Positions 22,180 to 34,826 of a stretch of DNA of 64,000 bases are shown here, in pieces. The stretch covers positions 764,001-828,000 of the forward strand of contig NC_068351.1 in assembly GCF_014633365.1 (NCBI RefSeq). The letters run 5' to 3'. A program made the translations under genes and the position numbers. Numbering within the stretch: position 1 is the first letter of the stretch; every line of letters begins with the position of its first letter. This DNA is from Diospyros lotus. Lineage: Eukaryota > Streptophyta > Magnoliopsida > Ericales > Ebenaceae. The notes under the pieces are model-generated. The model made no database searches, was not told the DNA's origin, and saw nothing but the letters and a program-made list of their open reading frames with translations.

Positions 22180-25160
22180 TGCTGCTCCTCGGTCTCGCTG
22201 TTTTTCTTTTGCTTTTCCACCTTCTTCTTCTTTCGGCTCCTCGTTCGTTGATTGGAGTTGTTCAATGTATTATTTGATATTGATTTTTGATGGGAATGAA
22301 AAATGGTGTCAAGCGCCTGGAGGAAAAGGAGACAATCCGAAGATCGAGACAGATACCACGACGCACAAGATCAATGGCTCGATGGGCGCTTTATTATTTT
22401 GGCTTCTGAGTTTGGTTCATACTTCCTAGTTTAAATTAGCGCATCTGCAATGGTCTTGATTTTGATTTTGCTAAATTTTGAGGTCACTATTGTCTTGTCG
22501 TAGAAGTTCAAAATCAAGTGGAAATGGTGTTCTTAGTTTCGTTTTTATGCAAGTGAATAGTTTTATTTTTGCGGGGGCACTAATGGAACGGGTATGCGCA
22601 TCTTGCAGTGGGAAACTTTGTTCTTGCTGGGCTTGTCCAGGAATTTCAATTCTCCGAGAATGGTGTGGAGAAAACTCGGGCACTTGCTTACGCCCAAAAA
22701 ATGCAAGAATAAACAGTTATTTGGTCATTTGGACCTCAACAACTGAATTTATTAACAAACCACTTTATAATTTTCAGTTACCGGCTAGATTTTTACTTTG
22801 ACTGGCTTCAATTATCCTCTGTTGTTTATTCTCATGACTCATAGTCTGTTAGTCTAATATGCTATTAAAAAGCCAGCAGAACAAGCACATGGTCTTGCTC
22901 TCTTGCGCACATCTTAGAGCCCGTCTAGCTCTCTGGTTTGGGCAGGTCAAAGTTTGAGCTTTTGAAAAAAAAAAAATTACCTGTTTGGATGGCATGGAAG
23001 AACTTATAAGCTCAAGCTCTTCCGGCAGCAGTTTATTTTTAAGCTACCCAGGTGTCCGAAGAGAGTGTATAAATGATCTCTAGCCAAATGAATCGTGCCC
23101 AAGATGCTGAAACATGCTTGGTTGGATTGTTAAAACCTAGCAGCTTGGTCACTGAATAGTGCTGATAAGTTTTGTGGTCAATCTTGTTTCTTGATTAGTT
23201 AGGATGCCTCATGCTTTCTATCGTTTCTGTTTTCTCAAGCCACAAGGATTATATAGAGAGAGTGATTTGTTGTACTTTGGCACCATTTTATAGTTGGCAC
23301 TGTTATAAGTATTGCTCAGCTATGGTTCAACACTTCAACTAGATGTCAAAAATGCAAGTTTCTATTTGTTTATAGTTTATAATATGTATAAACTGACCTT
23401 TTTGCTAATCAAATTTTATTTTGTCCTAGAGGTCTTTCAGGTAAAATATACAAGAGAGAGAACTAGAAAGTTTGCTATAGAACTCATTAGGCCTTGCTAT
23501 TGCTAATCTTCCTGATTTGCTCATTTTTTGATTCACATCTTTCGAACTCTGGGGGTTCTTGCAGACCTAGACTATATGGGGCCGATGGGTTTTTGATAGA
23601 TAATCCAACTCTGCAAGAGCTTCTTTATTGTATGGAAAACAGGAGGCTCAGTGCTTACAGTTTCTGCGCAAATGGTTAAATTGGAATTGCCTCCACAACA
23701 TAATTTGATGCAGTAGTGGCTTGTGAGGATGACAAAGATGAAGACATATAGTGATACCCCTCAGGTTTCTACATGTGTCAAGTAGGCTGTTTATTCTACT
23801 AGCCTAGAACCATGTTTAGCTTAGCTGTTGATTTATGCATGAAAGTTCTTCTCGATTTTCAATTAATGATATTTGAAGGCAATATTCTTATCCATTATGA
23901 GATCAGTAGTCAGTACTCAAAAATGTAAATCCCCCTCCTTCAAACAGACAATCAATTTAAGTTATTTTGTGAAATATTTAGTTTAGTTTCTTGCGCTCTT
24001 CAATCAGTTTTTTGGAACTTCCCCAATGAATTTGATCTGAAAAGTTAAATCTTAGCTTATAAAGTCACAGTTCCTATAAATAGTACTTGCAATAACCTGT
24101 AAGATAGAACTTGATTTTAGCTTTGGCGAGAGGCTTTTTCCCCAAAAGAAACAAAACAGAGTTACATAAAGATTGTGATAGATTTTCACTTGCGGAACTA
24201 AATCTTGTTATTGAAAGTGAAAAGAATTCTCAGACAGGGCATTCAGCTGGTAAAAAGTTTTTTTACAACTCAAACAAGGATCATTAATCTTACTGATAGA
24301 TTAAATGTTTACATAGCTTCGGGTTTAACTTCATTTGGATTAGGCAGTCTGATGTGCTACTAGAGAGGCCCTGCGGGAGGGGGACAGGGATTCACGACAC
24401 CATATTGATAATACTTTGCATAGCAAGTAACTTTGAGACACTGGAACTGCCTCAATATCATCCCTTTGCTTGCTGTCTCTGTAACCCATCATCATTTGAT
24501 TGCTCTCCTTGTCAACAAAATCTGAATACGCTAATTGCTAAAAGGGTATTTTAGCTAGTTGTGTTTCCTAGAGATTTGACCAGCTGAAGGGAGATCTATT
24601 GTGGATGAGCTCTCATGCAGTGAGGAAGTTCGCTGTCTCTGTATCCCTGATCCAAGATGACCCAAATTGGGCAAGGGCAGCCAATTCGCAATTTTGTTAA
24701 CTATAGGTCTGAGCTTTTTGTATTTGCGTAGTGCCTTTAAATTGAGCAGCAAATAGATATTCTTTTGTATTTTGCAGTTAGTGAGTGGAAATTAAACTTG
24801 AATATCAGGAAGTTCATAGGGAACCAGTAGCATTGCGATAGCTCAGCTTCTTCTTCTTTCAGTTTTCACCCTATCTTCACCCTTGCATTTTCTGCTGATT
24901 TTTCACTCTTCTATTGTTTTTTGGCCTTTAAAACACAAATAGATGAGGGCTTGTTTCCATTTAACGAAGTTTGGACAACAAGAAGTGAAGGTAAGTACCC
25001 ATTGAACAATGATACCTTCTATTTCATTATTTTAGTTGTTTCCTTTGTACAACTTCTAGATAAATAATGTGCATTGAATCTTGTAAATATATCCTGATAA
25101 TGTCTAAACATATTTACTGAAAGAAACGAATTATTCTGCATCTTCCCTATATCTTGGTTG
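22180..25160. other. Intergenic DNA between tRNA-Ser and GRAS gene 1
   Basis: No gene that I can name. 22440-22700 and 22900-23060 contain phrases (ATCTGCAATGGT, CCTGTTTGGATGGCATGG) seen in plant MITEs or hAT relics. A short open stretch near 23563-23679 (PRLYGADGFLIDNPTLQELL...) follows a plausible TTCTTGCAG acceptor but has no recognisable family or partner exons. Confidence 0.45.
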
Positions 25161-25168
25161 TTCTCTAC

Positions 25169-26770
25169 TCATTTCCAAGTGGAAACCTGTACAAGTGGAG
25201 TTCCTCTCCATTCCAAGACCATCTCATTCTCTTTATGTTCTTGAATCCTGACTGTATATGCACTCTTTCCCTCTTTCACCATTTCTTTAGCTTCCATTAA
25301 ATTTTCTTGGCTCAGTCTTAGGCCCTTCAATCCTAACTCTGCATAAAGATCTGAACTTTCCCTTACCTCTTCCCACTTTTGAAGCCAAGAAAGAGAAGAA
25401 ACAAAAGGGTTGACAAAGAGACTCTCCATGGCTATTCTTGCATTTGCAAAACAATCTGGAAAATTCAATTCCATTGATTCATAGAGGGCTTGATAATGAT
25501 TTAAATGCCCCTCGAAGAACGAACTATATCCAAGACAACTTTTCAATCTCTCTGCCGCATCTCCATTTGCAATAGTTATGATTCCTTTATTAGTTCCAGA
25601 ATCAGTTAAAAATTCTTTGGCCACCCTTAGAAACTCCACAGCATCGCTCCTATTTCTTCCCCTTCCCATGTGTGGCAGCCCAAACATGCAATTAAAGGCC
25701 AACCACTCTCTTTCCCTACCCCTCTTCTTAATTTTCTTTATCTCACTGACCAAATCCTCTATTCCCACCTCTTCCACCCTTAGGTTTAGGCCAAAAGATC
25801 TTGCATGATGGCAGAGTCGCCTCTTTGTTTCTTCAAAATCCCAGGATGAGGGAACATTAATAGAGCCTTCCCCTGTTCTAATTGTTGTTATTTTTAATGC
25901 CTTCTGTTGCCAGGCAACAGCCTCAATCAATGGAGGCCATTGAGCCCCTTCCTGTATATCTAAGTCTACTATATGTAGCGTCTCTGTGTTGTGTGGAATA
26001 CCTTCAAGGATAGCCAAGTTGGCTGTGAAGTGAGCAAACCTCCCATATGGGAAGATCTGGTAGAATGCCTTGAATGCTGCCTCGAAATTCTTGCTGGATT
26101 CCTGTTTTAGATATTCTCCTTCCTTTTCTGCAGATTGGAATAAATTGAATGCAAGTCGTTCAAGAGATTGACCAACTGGATTGGATTTCTCAATTAGGCA
26201 TTTGATGATCACCTCTGCGAGTTCTCTTTGTTCCATCTCCAGGCTTTCTCCATAACCTTTGAGTAGATACTGAATGCCCAGTTGACTGTCAATTTCCATG
26301 TTGTATCCTGGCAAGATTAGTGAGGCTGGTATTGATGGCAAGGGCATTGAGGCATCACTTGATTTGGTTGACTGGCCTGGACTCCAGTCATCTTCACCTT
26401 CCATAGATGGGTGGCATGAAGGAAAACTTCCCTCACACTGATCTTCATCCAACAGTCTGCACATATCCTCAAGATCACCACCAAAATAAGATTCAATTTC
26501 CTCCATATCATCTGTAATATTCTCTACCATTTTGACCTGTAATTTTTCAGCTGGCCAGTATTCATCAAATTCCTCGGAGAATATGGTTGAGAGAAACTGA
26601 TCGGAGGAAATCCCACAGGAGTCCTCAGAGGAGTTGAAAGATGAAAATTCTTGGTCACCCATATAGGAATCCATTTGTAGAGCTCCATAGGCTCCATCTT
26701 GATCAATAGGAGAGTTCATTGTGTTGTAAAATGGCCAGGAATGCCACTGAATAGTTTCTGGGTGCATCAT
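25169..26770 (-). CDS. GRAS family transcription factor 1 (533 aa), single exon
   Basis: One uninterrupted frame. The N-terminal 165 residues are acidic and Ser-rich (DDMEEIESYFGGDLEDMCRL). The GRAS domain follows: first leucine-rich region around LKGYGESLEMEQRELAEVII, a VHIID-type motif LHIVDLDIQEGAQWPPLIEA near residue 265, PFYRE-like region FEETKRRLCHHARSFGLNLR, and the SAW end WRGTPLVQVSTWK. GRAS proteins are plant nuclear regulators; closest resemblance is to SCL26/NSP2/TF80-type members but subfamily is not fixed. The frame is open 41 codons further upstream, but that part is TA-repeat translation (YIYIYLYMYI) overlapping a TATATA stretch that looks like the promoter, so MMHPETIQ is preferred. 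It is paralogous to the gene at 34827. Confidence 0.92.
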   Translation of the reverse strand: MMHPETIQWHSWPFYNTMNSPIDQDGAYGALQMDSYMGDQEFSSFNSSEDSCGISSDQFLSTIFSEEFDEYWPAEKLQVKMVENITDDMEEIESYFGGDLEDMCRLLDEDQCEGSFPSCHPSMEGEDDWSPGQSTKSSDASMPLPSIPASLILPGYNMEIDSQLGIQYLLKGYGESLEMEQRELAEVIIKCLIEKSNPVGQSLERLAFNLFQSAEKEGEYLKQESSKNFEAAFKAFYQIFPYGRFAHFTANLAILEGIPHNTETLHIVDLDIQEGAQWPPLIEAVAWQQKALKITTIRTGEGSINVPSSWDFEETKRRLCHHARSFGLNLRVEEVGIEDLVSEIKKIKKRGREREWLAFNCMFGLPHMGRGRNRSDAVEFLRVAKEFLTDSGTNKGIITIANGDAAERLKSCLGYSSFFEGHLNHYQALYESMELNFPDCFANARIAMESLFVNPFVSSLSWLQKWEEVRESSDLYAELGLKGLRLSQENLMEAKEMVKEGKSAYTVRIQEHKENEMVLEWRGTPLVQVSTWK

Positions 26771-26889
26771 CTCTTCGATGATACTTTTGGAGGAAGATGA
26801 CTTTGACTTCTGAAGCTTGATGATAGATGTTAGTGATGTTATGTACATATATAGATATATATATATATAACTTGATAAACAATGTTCAT

Positions 26890-29800
26890 ACAATGTTAGA
26901 ATAAAATAATGAAGGAATTAAATATATGGAAAACTACCCAATGATTTTTTAGGTTTATGCAGAAGTTTATTTTAGCAGGGTTCCCTGCTGGGTCCTCTTG
27001 CTCTCTTGGAGCCTTCTGGTTTGTAAGATGTTCGTATACCTAACTTTTAATGTATTTTAATCAGAGGATATTAGATAACCATTTATGTCATTTCAAAGTA
27101 ATCACCTTTCAGGCACATTACATGTTCCTTTCATGGTTGTATATTAGGATTAGTGGTCTTTGTGGGCCCAAGGGCCTTTTTCTATGCCTGAGACAAGTTT
27201 TGAAGTTTGACCATTGGACCATGTGGTGATCATTCGGTCCTTATGTACCAACAGAGAAATTGCCGTAGTAAATTGTTTCTCTTATTTAAACCGGTAGCTT
27301 CACGCGAAAAGCACACGTAAGAAGATTCTTACTTAATGCATATATTTTCCCAAGGGTCCTAATCAATCCTGGAAGGTAAATCACGCATTAGAATACTTCA
27401 TGTATTTTCCCAAGGTTCGTAATCAATATAACTTCCTTAAGACGCTAACATTCTGCTGTAAGGACCCCTGATTCCTCCCTTGATGTCCCAATCAACAAAG
27501 GACAAGCACGTCAATTACATATTTACACATCTTTTTCTTCAAGTCATTATTGATAGTTACCCACCTGAAAACCAGCATGTTTTTCCTTCAAGACTCTATT
27601 GAGTCACAAGATAAAAATCAGATTAGTATTCAAAATCTGTAAAACCCTCTTTTACTGCTAGCATGAAATAATTTATAGTATATCGTTTTATATCTTTCAT
27701 TTTATTATTGTTTCTCTCGGTATCTTGCGTTTAACTGCAAGTAGAGTTAATGGGGATCAACTTTACCATCTTATTAGATTAATTGGGAAGATGAACCTTT
27801 TGTTTTGTTAGATCCACAACAATGTAGCTTTGATAGTTACCCACATGAAAACTAGCACGATTTTTTTCCTTCCATTCTCTATTGATAGTCAGAAAATAAA
27901 AACCAGATTAGTATTCAAAATGTTAAATCCGTTTTTTACAGCCAGCATGAATTAATTTATAGTACATATGTTATCTTCATTTATTATTGTTTTTGTCTAT
28001 ATCTTGGGTTTAACTGCAAATGGAGTTAATGTGGATAAACTTTACCATCTTATTAGATTAATTAGGAGAAGACGAGCCTTTTGTTTGGTTAGATCCATAA
28101 GAATGTAGCTTATCAAACACTTACAACCATTTGTCTTGGTGGATGAAGATTAGTTTTGGTAAGTTTGCCACTTTAATGGTATTTGTCATTGGAATTGACT
28201 AATGATTTGTAACCTACCGTGAGCAATTATGTATCAAGGTATAAATATTTGATGTGTATCCTTACCACAATCTAATTTTCTTAATATAATAGAAGCCCAG
28301 AGGAAAGAGTTCAATGTAACTTGATAACAATAAACAATATTTAAACTCTTGTGTTTTATTCTTTGTATTTATATGCCCGTCTCCAGAAGGCCATTACTGA
28401 AGGGTGTGAATGGAATATGAATTCAAGAAAATATGTTGCACCTTCTATTAATGGGATATATGTATGTTTATACTTCTATGTATATATAGCTACTGAGATG
28501 TTCTTATCTGTAGGAATTGTTGATCCTTAGCAAGTTACAGAATATGAATCAATTTCTTTTCTCACTGATAACTGTCCAACTTCACATTGCTTGTTCTTCT
28601 TTTGATGGAACCAACTTTACAGAATTAACTTATTTAGATTTGGTTGATAATACGAAGATATCCAATCTGATCTTATCCATTGACCTAAAACATCTATCTG
28701 ACCATATCCATTGGCCTAACATTGGAATCAACAGCTGTTGCCAAGTGTTAAATTGCATGGATTGCTGGGAACTACGATATGATCATTTTTGTGTTACACA
28801 TGCATACAAAGGTAGGAGTTGAGCTATGAATGGCTCTTCGAGCTTTTTGATTAGATTCTTATAGTTGTAGTGCTAGCAGGAAGATATTTTCTTGCCATGT
28901 CATCTTATCTTCCACAACAGCCCTTTTAAGTAATGCTAATTTTAGGACATTTTTTTAATCAATTATGACTGCTCTGTGATACTTGCCGTCCTGCTGTCCA
29001 GGAAATTGGATCTTCCTGAAGTGTTGGAATGTAGATTGCTTGTGTGGTATCTGTCATCTTTGACAAATTAGCTGTAACTATGCTCTGTGGATAAATTCTC
29101 TGTTACGGTTTGATATGAAAATGTTTGGTAACTCAGCCTTATTGCCAAGCATGATCTCAAATTTGAGCTGTGAAAGTCACACATCTTTTTGACTAATGTA
29201 CACAGGCTTTTGATAGGAGAAGAATGGGATGAGAAGCCTCTTATGCTTGTGCTCCACATTTGGTGTTGGAGATCATGATGTCCCAAGATTTAAAATGACT
29301 GCCACAGCTGCTTTTTGCTCTCAATCCTTTCAAATTTGATTACGGATCATAGGGGGCTGTCATTAAATTGTATATTACTAGTTATATGAAGCTCAAATGA
29401 GAAAACAAATGGAAAATGACCACCCTGAAAATACTTGAACTATTCTGCAGAAAAAATAGTTCATAAGCTTGCCATTTTTTACAAATTGTGAAATCATATG
29501 CTTAATTATATAGAGTGAGGATGGTCTTGCCATTTGGTTTGAAGGCCTCTTCTATGAGAACCTGTTTAGAAAGCTTTGCCCAGCTTTTCTTTATGTTTTC
29601 AATAACCATTGAAACTGTGTAACCCCATTTATGCTTTCAATAATGCTTGAGGAATGGAAATACTAATTCCTTAGCGCTAGTACTCGAAGATCCCCTAATA
29701 TCAGCAGATGAAATGCCTTCTCTTTCAAAGTTACTTCATATGTGAATAAATTTTATATTTTGGGGAGTTAACCAGGAAAAAATAGAAGCTAGTTAGCAAC

Positions 29801-31180
29801 ATAGACACGGTCGACGAACGGAGCCAACTATGCAGCTTGCCATCATTTTCTTATGCACACTGACTTGCATGGAAAATACATAAGATATAGAACTGCTCTC
29901 TCTGAACAAGAAAAATCTACTCCAGCTTTTCTGTACAAGTTCATGAGGCCTTCCCTAAAATTGCAATAAAGTTAACATAACGCCGGAGCCCCTCATCTGC
30001 ATTCAATACAAATTCTAGGTTATCAACCACAATTTTCTAAGATAGTCCACTTGTTACACGTCTAGTTATTGGAGAATACCATAAGATTTAGTCCAAACTC
30101 CTTCCTCATTGTTTGAAGTTGATAAAACAGTGGTTATGCATGTAAAATGATTGAAGTATGCGTTTGTTGAGGGTAGAAATTTTGTTGATATTCTTGGTGA
30201 AAAACAGTAACTTGTTCTTATTACCAAAGAGAAGGAATGTGTTATTGTTGCTCTGCTTTGTCCTCACGTACTACTGTTCTTGATTGTACAATGTTTCCCT
30301 ACCACTAGTAATATGAATAGCAGAATCAAAACTTCAAACAAGATAGCCATTTTGATTATTCACTAACTTATTTACCTGTTCCAGAGATCTGCTCTGGAAC
30401 TTGGTGGGAGAAGAAGAGATTAAGAACTGAGTCAGACCATCTCCCCCAATTAGCCAGTCAACTGCATTGTGGGTGCTAATGATAGGATATTAAGTGCCGT
30501 GTTGAATCAGGGGCCTCGGAATTACGACATAGAGAAGAGTAAAATAAATAATTGTCCTCAAAAATACTAGTTGATGTTATGCAAATAGCTTTTATTCATG
30601 GGAAAGTCCTGTTCATTGTCAAAGAATGAAGGAAGAAAACCATATCACTAGTCAAAAAATTATACAATAACATCCCAGTGACTGGCTTTCTGGATGGGTC
30701 TTTGTCACTGACATGCCTCGTTAGGACATAAACAGAGTAAAAAAAAACAGTTGTCAAGGGATGTTTCTGCATGGAGCTGCGTTCAATTTCGCTTGCCAAG
30801 AGTAAGAATAATGTTAGAATTAAGTAACAGTGGCATAATGTTAGAAAACAATGTCATAAAATATTGCAATAATTAGCAGCAAGACGCGTGTATAATATAA
30901 AACTGTTTTATTATCTGTGGATTGTCATGTAGGCCTGTCATACTAGTTTTGTTTTGGTAGAGACTTTTTAAGAGGCCAAAGCGTTAAATGGCTGGTTAAT
31001 GTAGGCCGAAGGTATCTGGAAAAGACGAACCTTGTCCATTGTCTTCATCCTTGTCTTTTTTCCTTGACTGGGGAAGTCAAATATCAATTTACTATTGTTA
31101 TGGAATCATCACCACATTGAGAACCTCTTGTTATTTCTGCGAAGATGGTACATATTTTTCTTGATTAGTAAACCCACAAT
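26890..31180. other. Intergenic DNA between GRAS genes, left part
   Basis: No gene is supported. It holds the GRAS 1 promoter, a short degenerate tandem repeat (27330-27425), a 280-bp tandem duplication (27551-28111) and otherwise featureless AT-rich DNA to the copia element. Confidence 0.5.
27551..28111. repeat. 280-bp tandem duplication
   Basis: Two head-to-tail copies (27551-27830 and 27831-28111) share their full length with scattered substitutions and small indels. Each starts TGATAGTTACCCAC and ends AATGTAGCTT, and each includes CTTTACCATCTTATTAGATT. No open frame is conserved. Confidence 0.85.
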
Positions 31181-31184
31181 CCGT

Positions 31185-31601
31185 TGTTACCAAATTGGAT
31201 TTACAATAAATTATAATCAAATCAATCAATTACATATGAACACAAAATTTAATGTGAAAAATATAAATCGAAAAAAATCACTAGTAGAAAGAATAAAATA
31301 TCACTAACCAAATATTAATAATACAAAAGTGATATAGTTACACTCACTTTGTATTTCTCTGTGTCTGATTTCATGTGACGTGTACATTTATTTATAAAGC
31401 TAAAATCATCTATGGATGAATATAGAAAATTATATCTTGATCAAAAGATGATACATAAGGATATTCCTCCAGATAAGATAAATTTCACATAAAATCGAAT
31501 TTGACAATATCATAATCACAGTCAAATTTGAAGTCATAATCACAGTCAAATTAAAAAATTCAATCACAGGTAAACAAAAATTTTGAGTCATAATTATCAC
31601 A
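31185..31601 (-). repeat. 3' LTR of the copia element
   Basis: Direct repeat of 33869-34287, TG...CA ends. Confidence 0.9.
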
Positions 31602-31909
31602 AATCTCCATCTTGACTCTAAATCTGCAAACGAAATTATTCAGAATTCTTTATTCCAACGAAATCACAGAGAATCAATCTTTTTGACGAATACCAACTAA
31701 ATTCACGTAATACTTGAACTTTGCAATAGGTATGAACTTGGTAACATATCTGCAGAATTGTCATGAATATTAATTTTTCTTACTGTAATTTCATCATGAA
31801 TAATAATATCCCGAATAAAATGATATCACACATCAATGTGTTTCGTTCTCTCATGAAATATCTAATCTTTAGTGAGGAAAATAACATTTTGACTGTCACG
31901 ATAGATTGT

Positions 31910-33868
31910 AATCTTCACTGATTTCACCCATCAACCATTTTAGCCAAATAGCTTCTTTAATTGCTTTAGTAATTGCCATATATTTTGCCTCTATAGTAGA
32001 CAGGGCAACGATGCAGCCTTCCAGCTGATAGCACAACCACTAATAGTAAACACATACCCAGTAAGCGATCTTCTCTTGTCGCAATTACCTGCAAAATCAG
32101 AATCAACAAAACCAATAACTCTCCATCTCTAGTATTTTCGAACTGTAAACAGGCATCAGCAGTACCACGCAAATATCGGAGAATCCATTGAATTGGCTTC
32201 TAATATTCTTTACCAGGGTTAGCCATGTATCTACTAACCACGTTCACTGCATGAGTTAAATCAAGGTATGTACAAACCATAGCATACATAAGACAACCTA
32301 TTGCACTAGAGTATGGAGTTTTTGACATCTTGTCAATTTCATCATCTGACTGAGGACATAAGCTTGATGAAAGCTTAAAATGTGCAGAATATTCACAAGT
32401 TTAGCCTTCTGTATATTGAATTTAATCAAGATTTTCTTAACGTATCCCTTTTAACTTAGATACAATTTACCTGTCTTCCTGTCTCTTGAAATTTGTATTT
32501 CATATCTTCTTTGTTACGCCCAAATCTTTCATCTCAAATTATTTGTTGAGCTCAGCTTTCAATCTCTTTATCTCATCCTTATTTTTCCATGCTACTAGCA
32601 TATCATCGACATATAGAAGCAAATATATAAAAGATCCATTTTTGTTCTTTTTAAAATAGACACAATTGTCATAACTGTATCTATTAAAATTATGTTTAAT
32701 CATAAATGAATCAAATTTTTTATACCATTGCCGATAAGACTGTTTCAGGCCATATAGAGACTTTTTCAACAAGCACACATAATCTTCTTTGTCTGGAACT
32801 TTAAAACCTTCTAGTTGTTGCATATAGATATCCTCATCAAGTTCCCCATATAAGAGCTTTGTCTTAACATCCAACTATTCCAATTCAAGATCTTGAATTG
32901 CCACAATACTAAATAGTGCCCGGATGGAACTGTGTTTCACAACTGAGAAAAATACGTTTATGAAGTCCACACCTGGAACTTGACTATATCATTTCGCTAC
33001 AAGTCTGGCTTTGTATCTCGCTTTTTCAATTCCTGGTGTACCTTTTTTCCTCTTGAATATCCATTTGCACTTAACTGTTTTCTTATCATTGGGTAGTTTC
33101 GTCAACTCCTAAGTACCGTTTTTGTGTAAGGATTCCATCTCTTCATGCATTGCAGTAATCCATCTCCCAGATTCAGCATAACTAACTACTTTAGAATAAG
33201 TGAAAATCTCTTCACTACAGTTAATATGTTCGGCTACATTCAAAGCATATGCAACGAGATCAGGTTCGACATATCTTTGAGGAGGTTTGATAATTCTTCT
33301 AGGTCTATCCGTAGCAATATAATAATCTGATGGACCGGCATTTACTTCTGGACTTGATTTGGGGCTTGATTTAATCTGAGATGATGACGACAATGGCTCA
33401 TATGTCTGACTATTGTCGATTTCAAGTTCCACCTGAATATTAAAACTCTGGTGACTTATAGGGTTAGTTTCTTTTTTGCAGATGAACCACGAAGCATATC
33501 AATTTTATCAAAAATAACATCTCTATTAATCACAACTTTAGACACTTCTAGATCTCATAACTTATAACTCTTAACACCAGGCTTATAAACAAGAAAGAGA
33601 CACCGTTTAGACCTTAGTTCTAATTTTTCATTATCAACATGAACAAATGCAGGACATCCAAAAATTTTCAAATCAGAATAATTTGCAGGAGTATCTGCTT
33701 ATAATTCTTTTGGAGTTTTCTTATCAATAGTAAACAACGGAGACCAATTAACCAAAAAGCATGCCATATAAGCAGCCTCGGCCTAAAAAGACTTAGATAA
33801 ATTGGAATTAGACAGCATATACCATACAATTTTCATCAAGGTTTTGTTCATCCTCTCGGCTACCAATT
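31910..33868 (-). pseudogene. Degenerate copia pol (integrase C-term, RT, RNase H)
   Basis: Recognisable in order on the minus strand: integrase tail (about 33868-33480, with FGCPAFVHVDNEKLELRSK), the linker before RT (33432-33109, DRPRRIIKPPQRYVEPD), RT (32874-32539, with SLYGLKQSYRQWYKKFDSFM and the catalytic motif YVDDML) and RNase H (about 32370-31910, SSAIGCLMYAMVCTYLDLTH). Stops and frameshifts separate the pieces. This is an ordinary plant retrotransposon relic. Confidence 0.88.
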
Positions 33869-34287
33869 TGTTATGAAATTGGATTGACAACCAATCACAA
33901 TCAAATCAATCAACCACACACGAACACAAAATTTAACATGAAAAACCCAAATTGGGAAAAACCACAGTCAGAAAGAACAAAATATCACTAACCAAATATT
34001 AGTAATATAAAAATGATATAACTACACACACACTTTATGTCTCTCTATGTCTGATTTCATGTGAGCTGGACACCTATTTATAGACCTAAAATCATCTATG
34101 GATGAACGTAGGAAATCATATCCTGATCAGAAAACGATGCATGAGAATATTCCTCCAGATGAGATAAATTTTACATAAAATCGAATTTGACAATATCATA
34201 ATTATAGTCAAATTTAAAGTCATAGTCACAGTCAAACTAGAAAACTCAATCACAAATAAACAAGGATTTTGAGTCATAATTATCACA
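33869..34287 (-). repeat. 5' LTR of the copia element
   Basis: Direct repeat of 31185-31601. It is followed on its coding-strand side by integrase sequence with no primer-binding site or gag leader. Confidence 0.9.
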
Positions 34288-34826
34288 TCCGTATTGCTCC
34301 TTCAATAGTTATATCGTCTTGCATTGATTATTAAATCATAAGAATTTCCTATGCTTAATGTTTGGTATAAGAAGAAAAAGGAGTAAAGAAACAATAGAAA
34401 AGTTTGATGTAATACTGAGGAAAAGGAAAAGGCAATGAAGATATAAGATAAACAAAAAGAGAACCAGATGGGTGATATATACCTCTGTGTGGTTGTTTTC
34501 ACAAAATGTTTATTCGGGAGGCCGATAATTCTTCATGGGATGTTTGTCTCCTCCGCCACGAGATAAAATTTAGAAACAAGGCGGGGAAAGATACATTATA
34601 TCATCGTAAGAAGCAGCCAATTAAGAAGGTAAATCAAGTAGGAAATGCGCTGGAAAAACAATTATCTTGTCTCACCCTGAGTCTGCACACGGTCCTCCAT
34701 TCCTATAAAATACTTTAGTCCTTGTTATGGCAAGTCAACATAAAACTTTTGAAGCCTTACTCTAACCAGCCTCATTGCCAGCAGTCAAAAGTTTTCTAAG
34801 GCCTCTTCATCCTTGTTGTAATCATA

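Larger units (their letters stand above)
31185..34287 (-). mobile_element. Internally deleted Ty1/copia LTR retrotransposon
   Basis: LTRs at 31185-31601 and 33869-34287 (417 and 419 bp) start TGTTA and end ATCACA and align over their length. A 5-bp target duplication TCCGT flanks the element (31180-31184, 34288-34292). Coding is on the minus strand. Integrase C-terminal part (VAERMNKTLMKIVW), reverse transcriptase and RNase H remain. No gag, protease or integrase catalytic core is present: the 5' LTR (right) joins directly to the middle of integrase. A polypurine-like AAGATGGAGATT adjoins the 3' LTR. Confidence 0.9.

Noticed and set aside
23494..23679. Open stretch PRLYGADGFLIDNPTLQELL
   Set aside because: Plausible acceptor upstream but no partner exon or known family; insufficient to call a gene.
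26771..26893. Upstream 41-codon extension of GRAS 1
   Set aside because: It translates a TA-rich stretch that looks like the promoter; the family start fits MMHPETIQ.
28517..28822. 101-codon ORF in the GRAS interval
   Set aside because: Chance frame in AT-rich DNA with no domain or codon bias.
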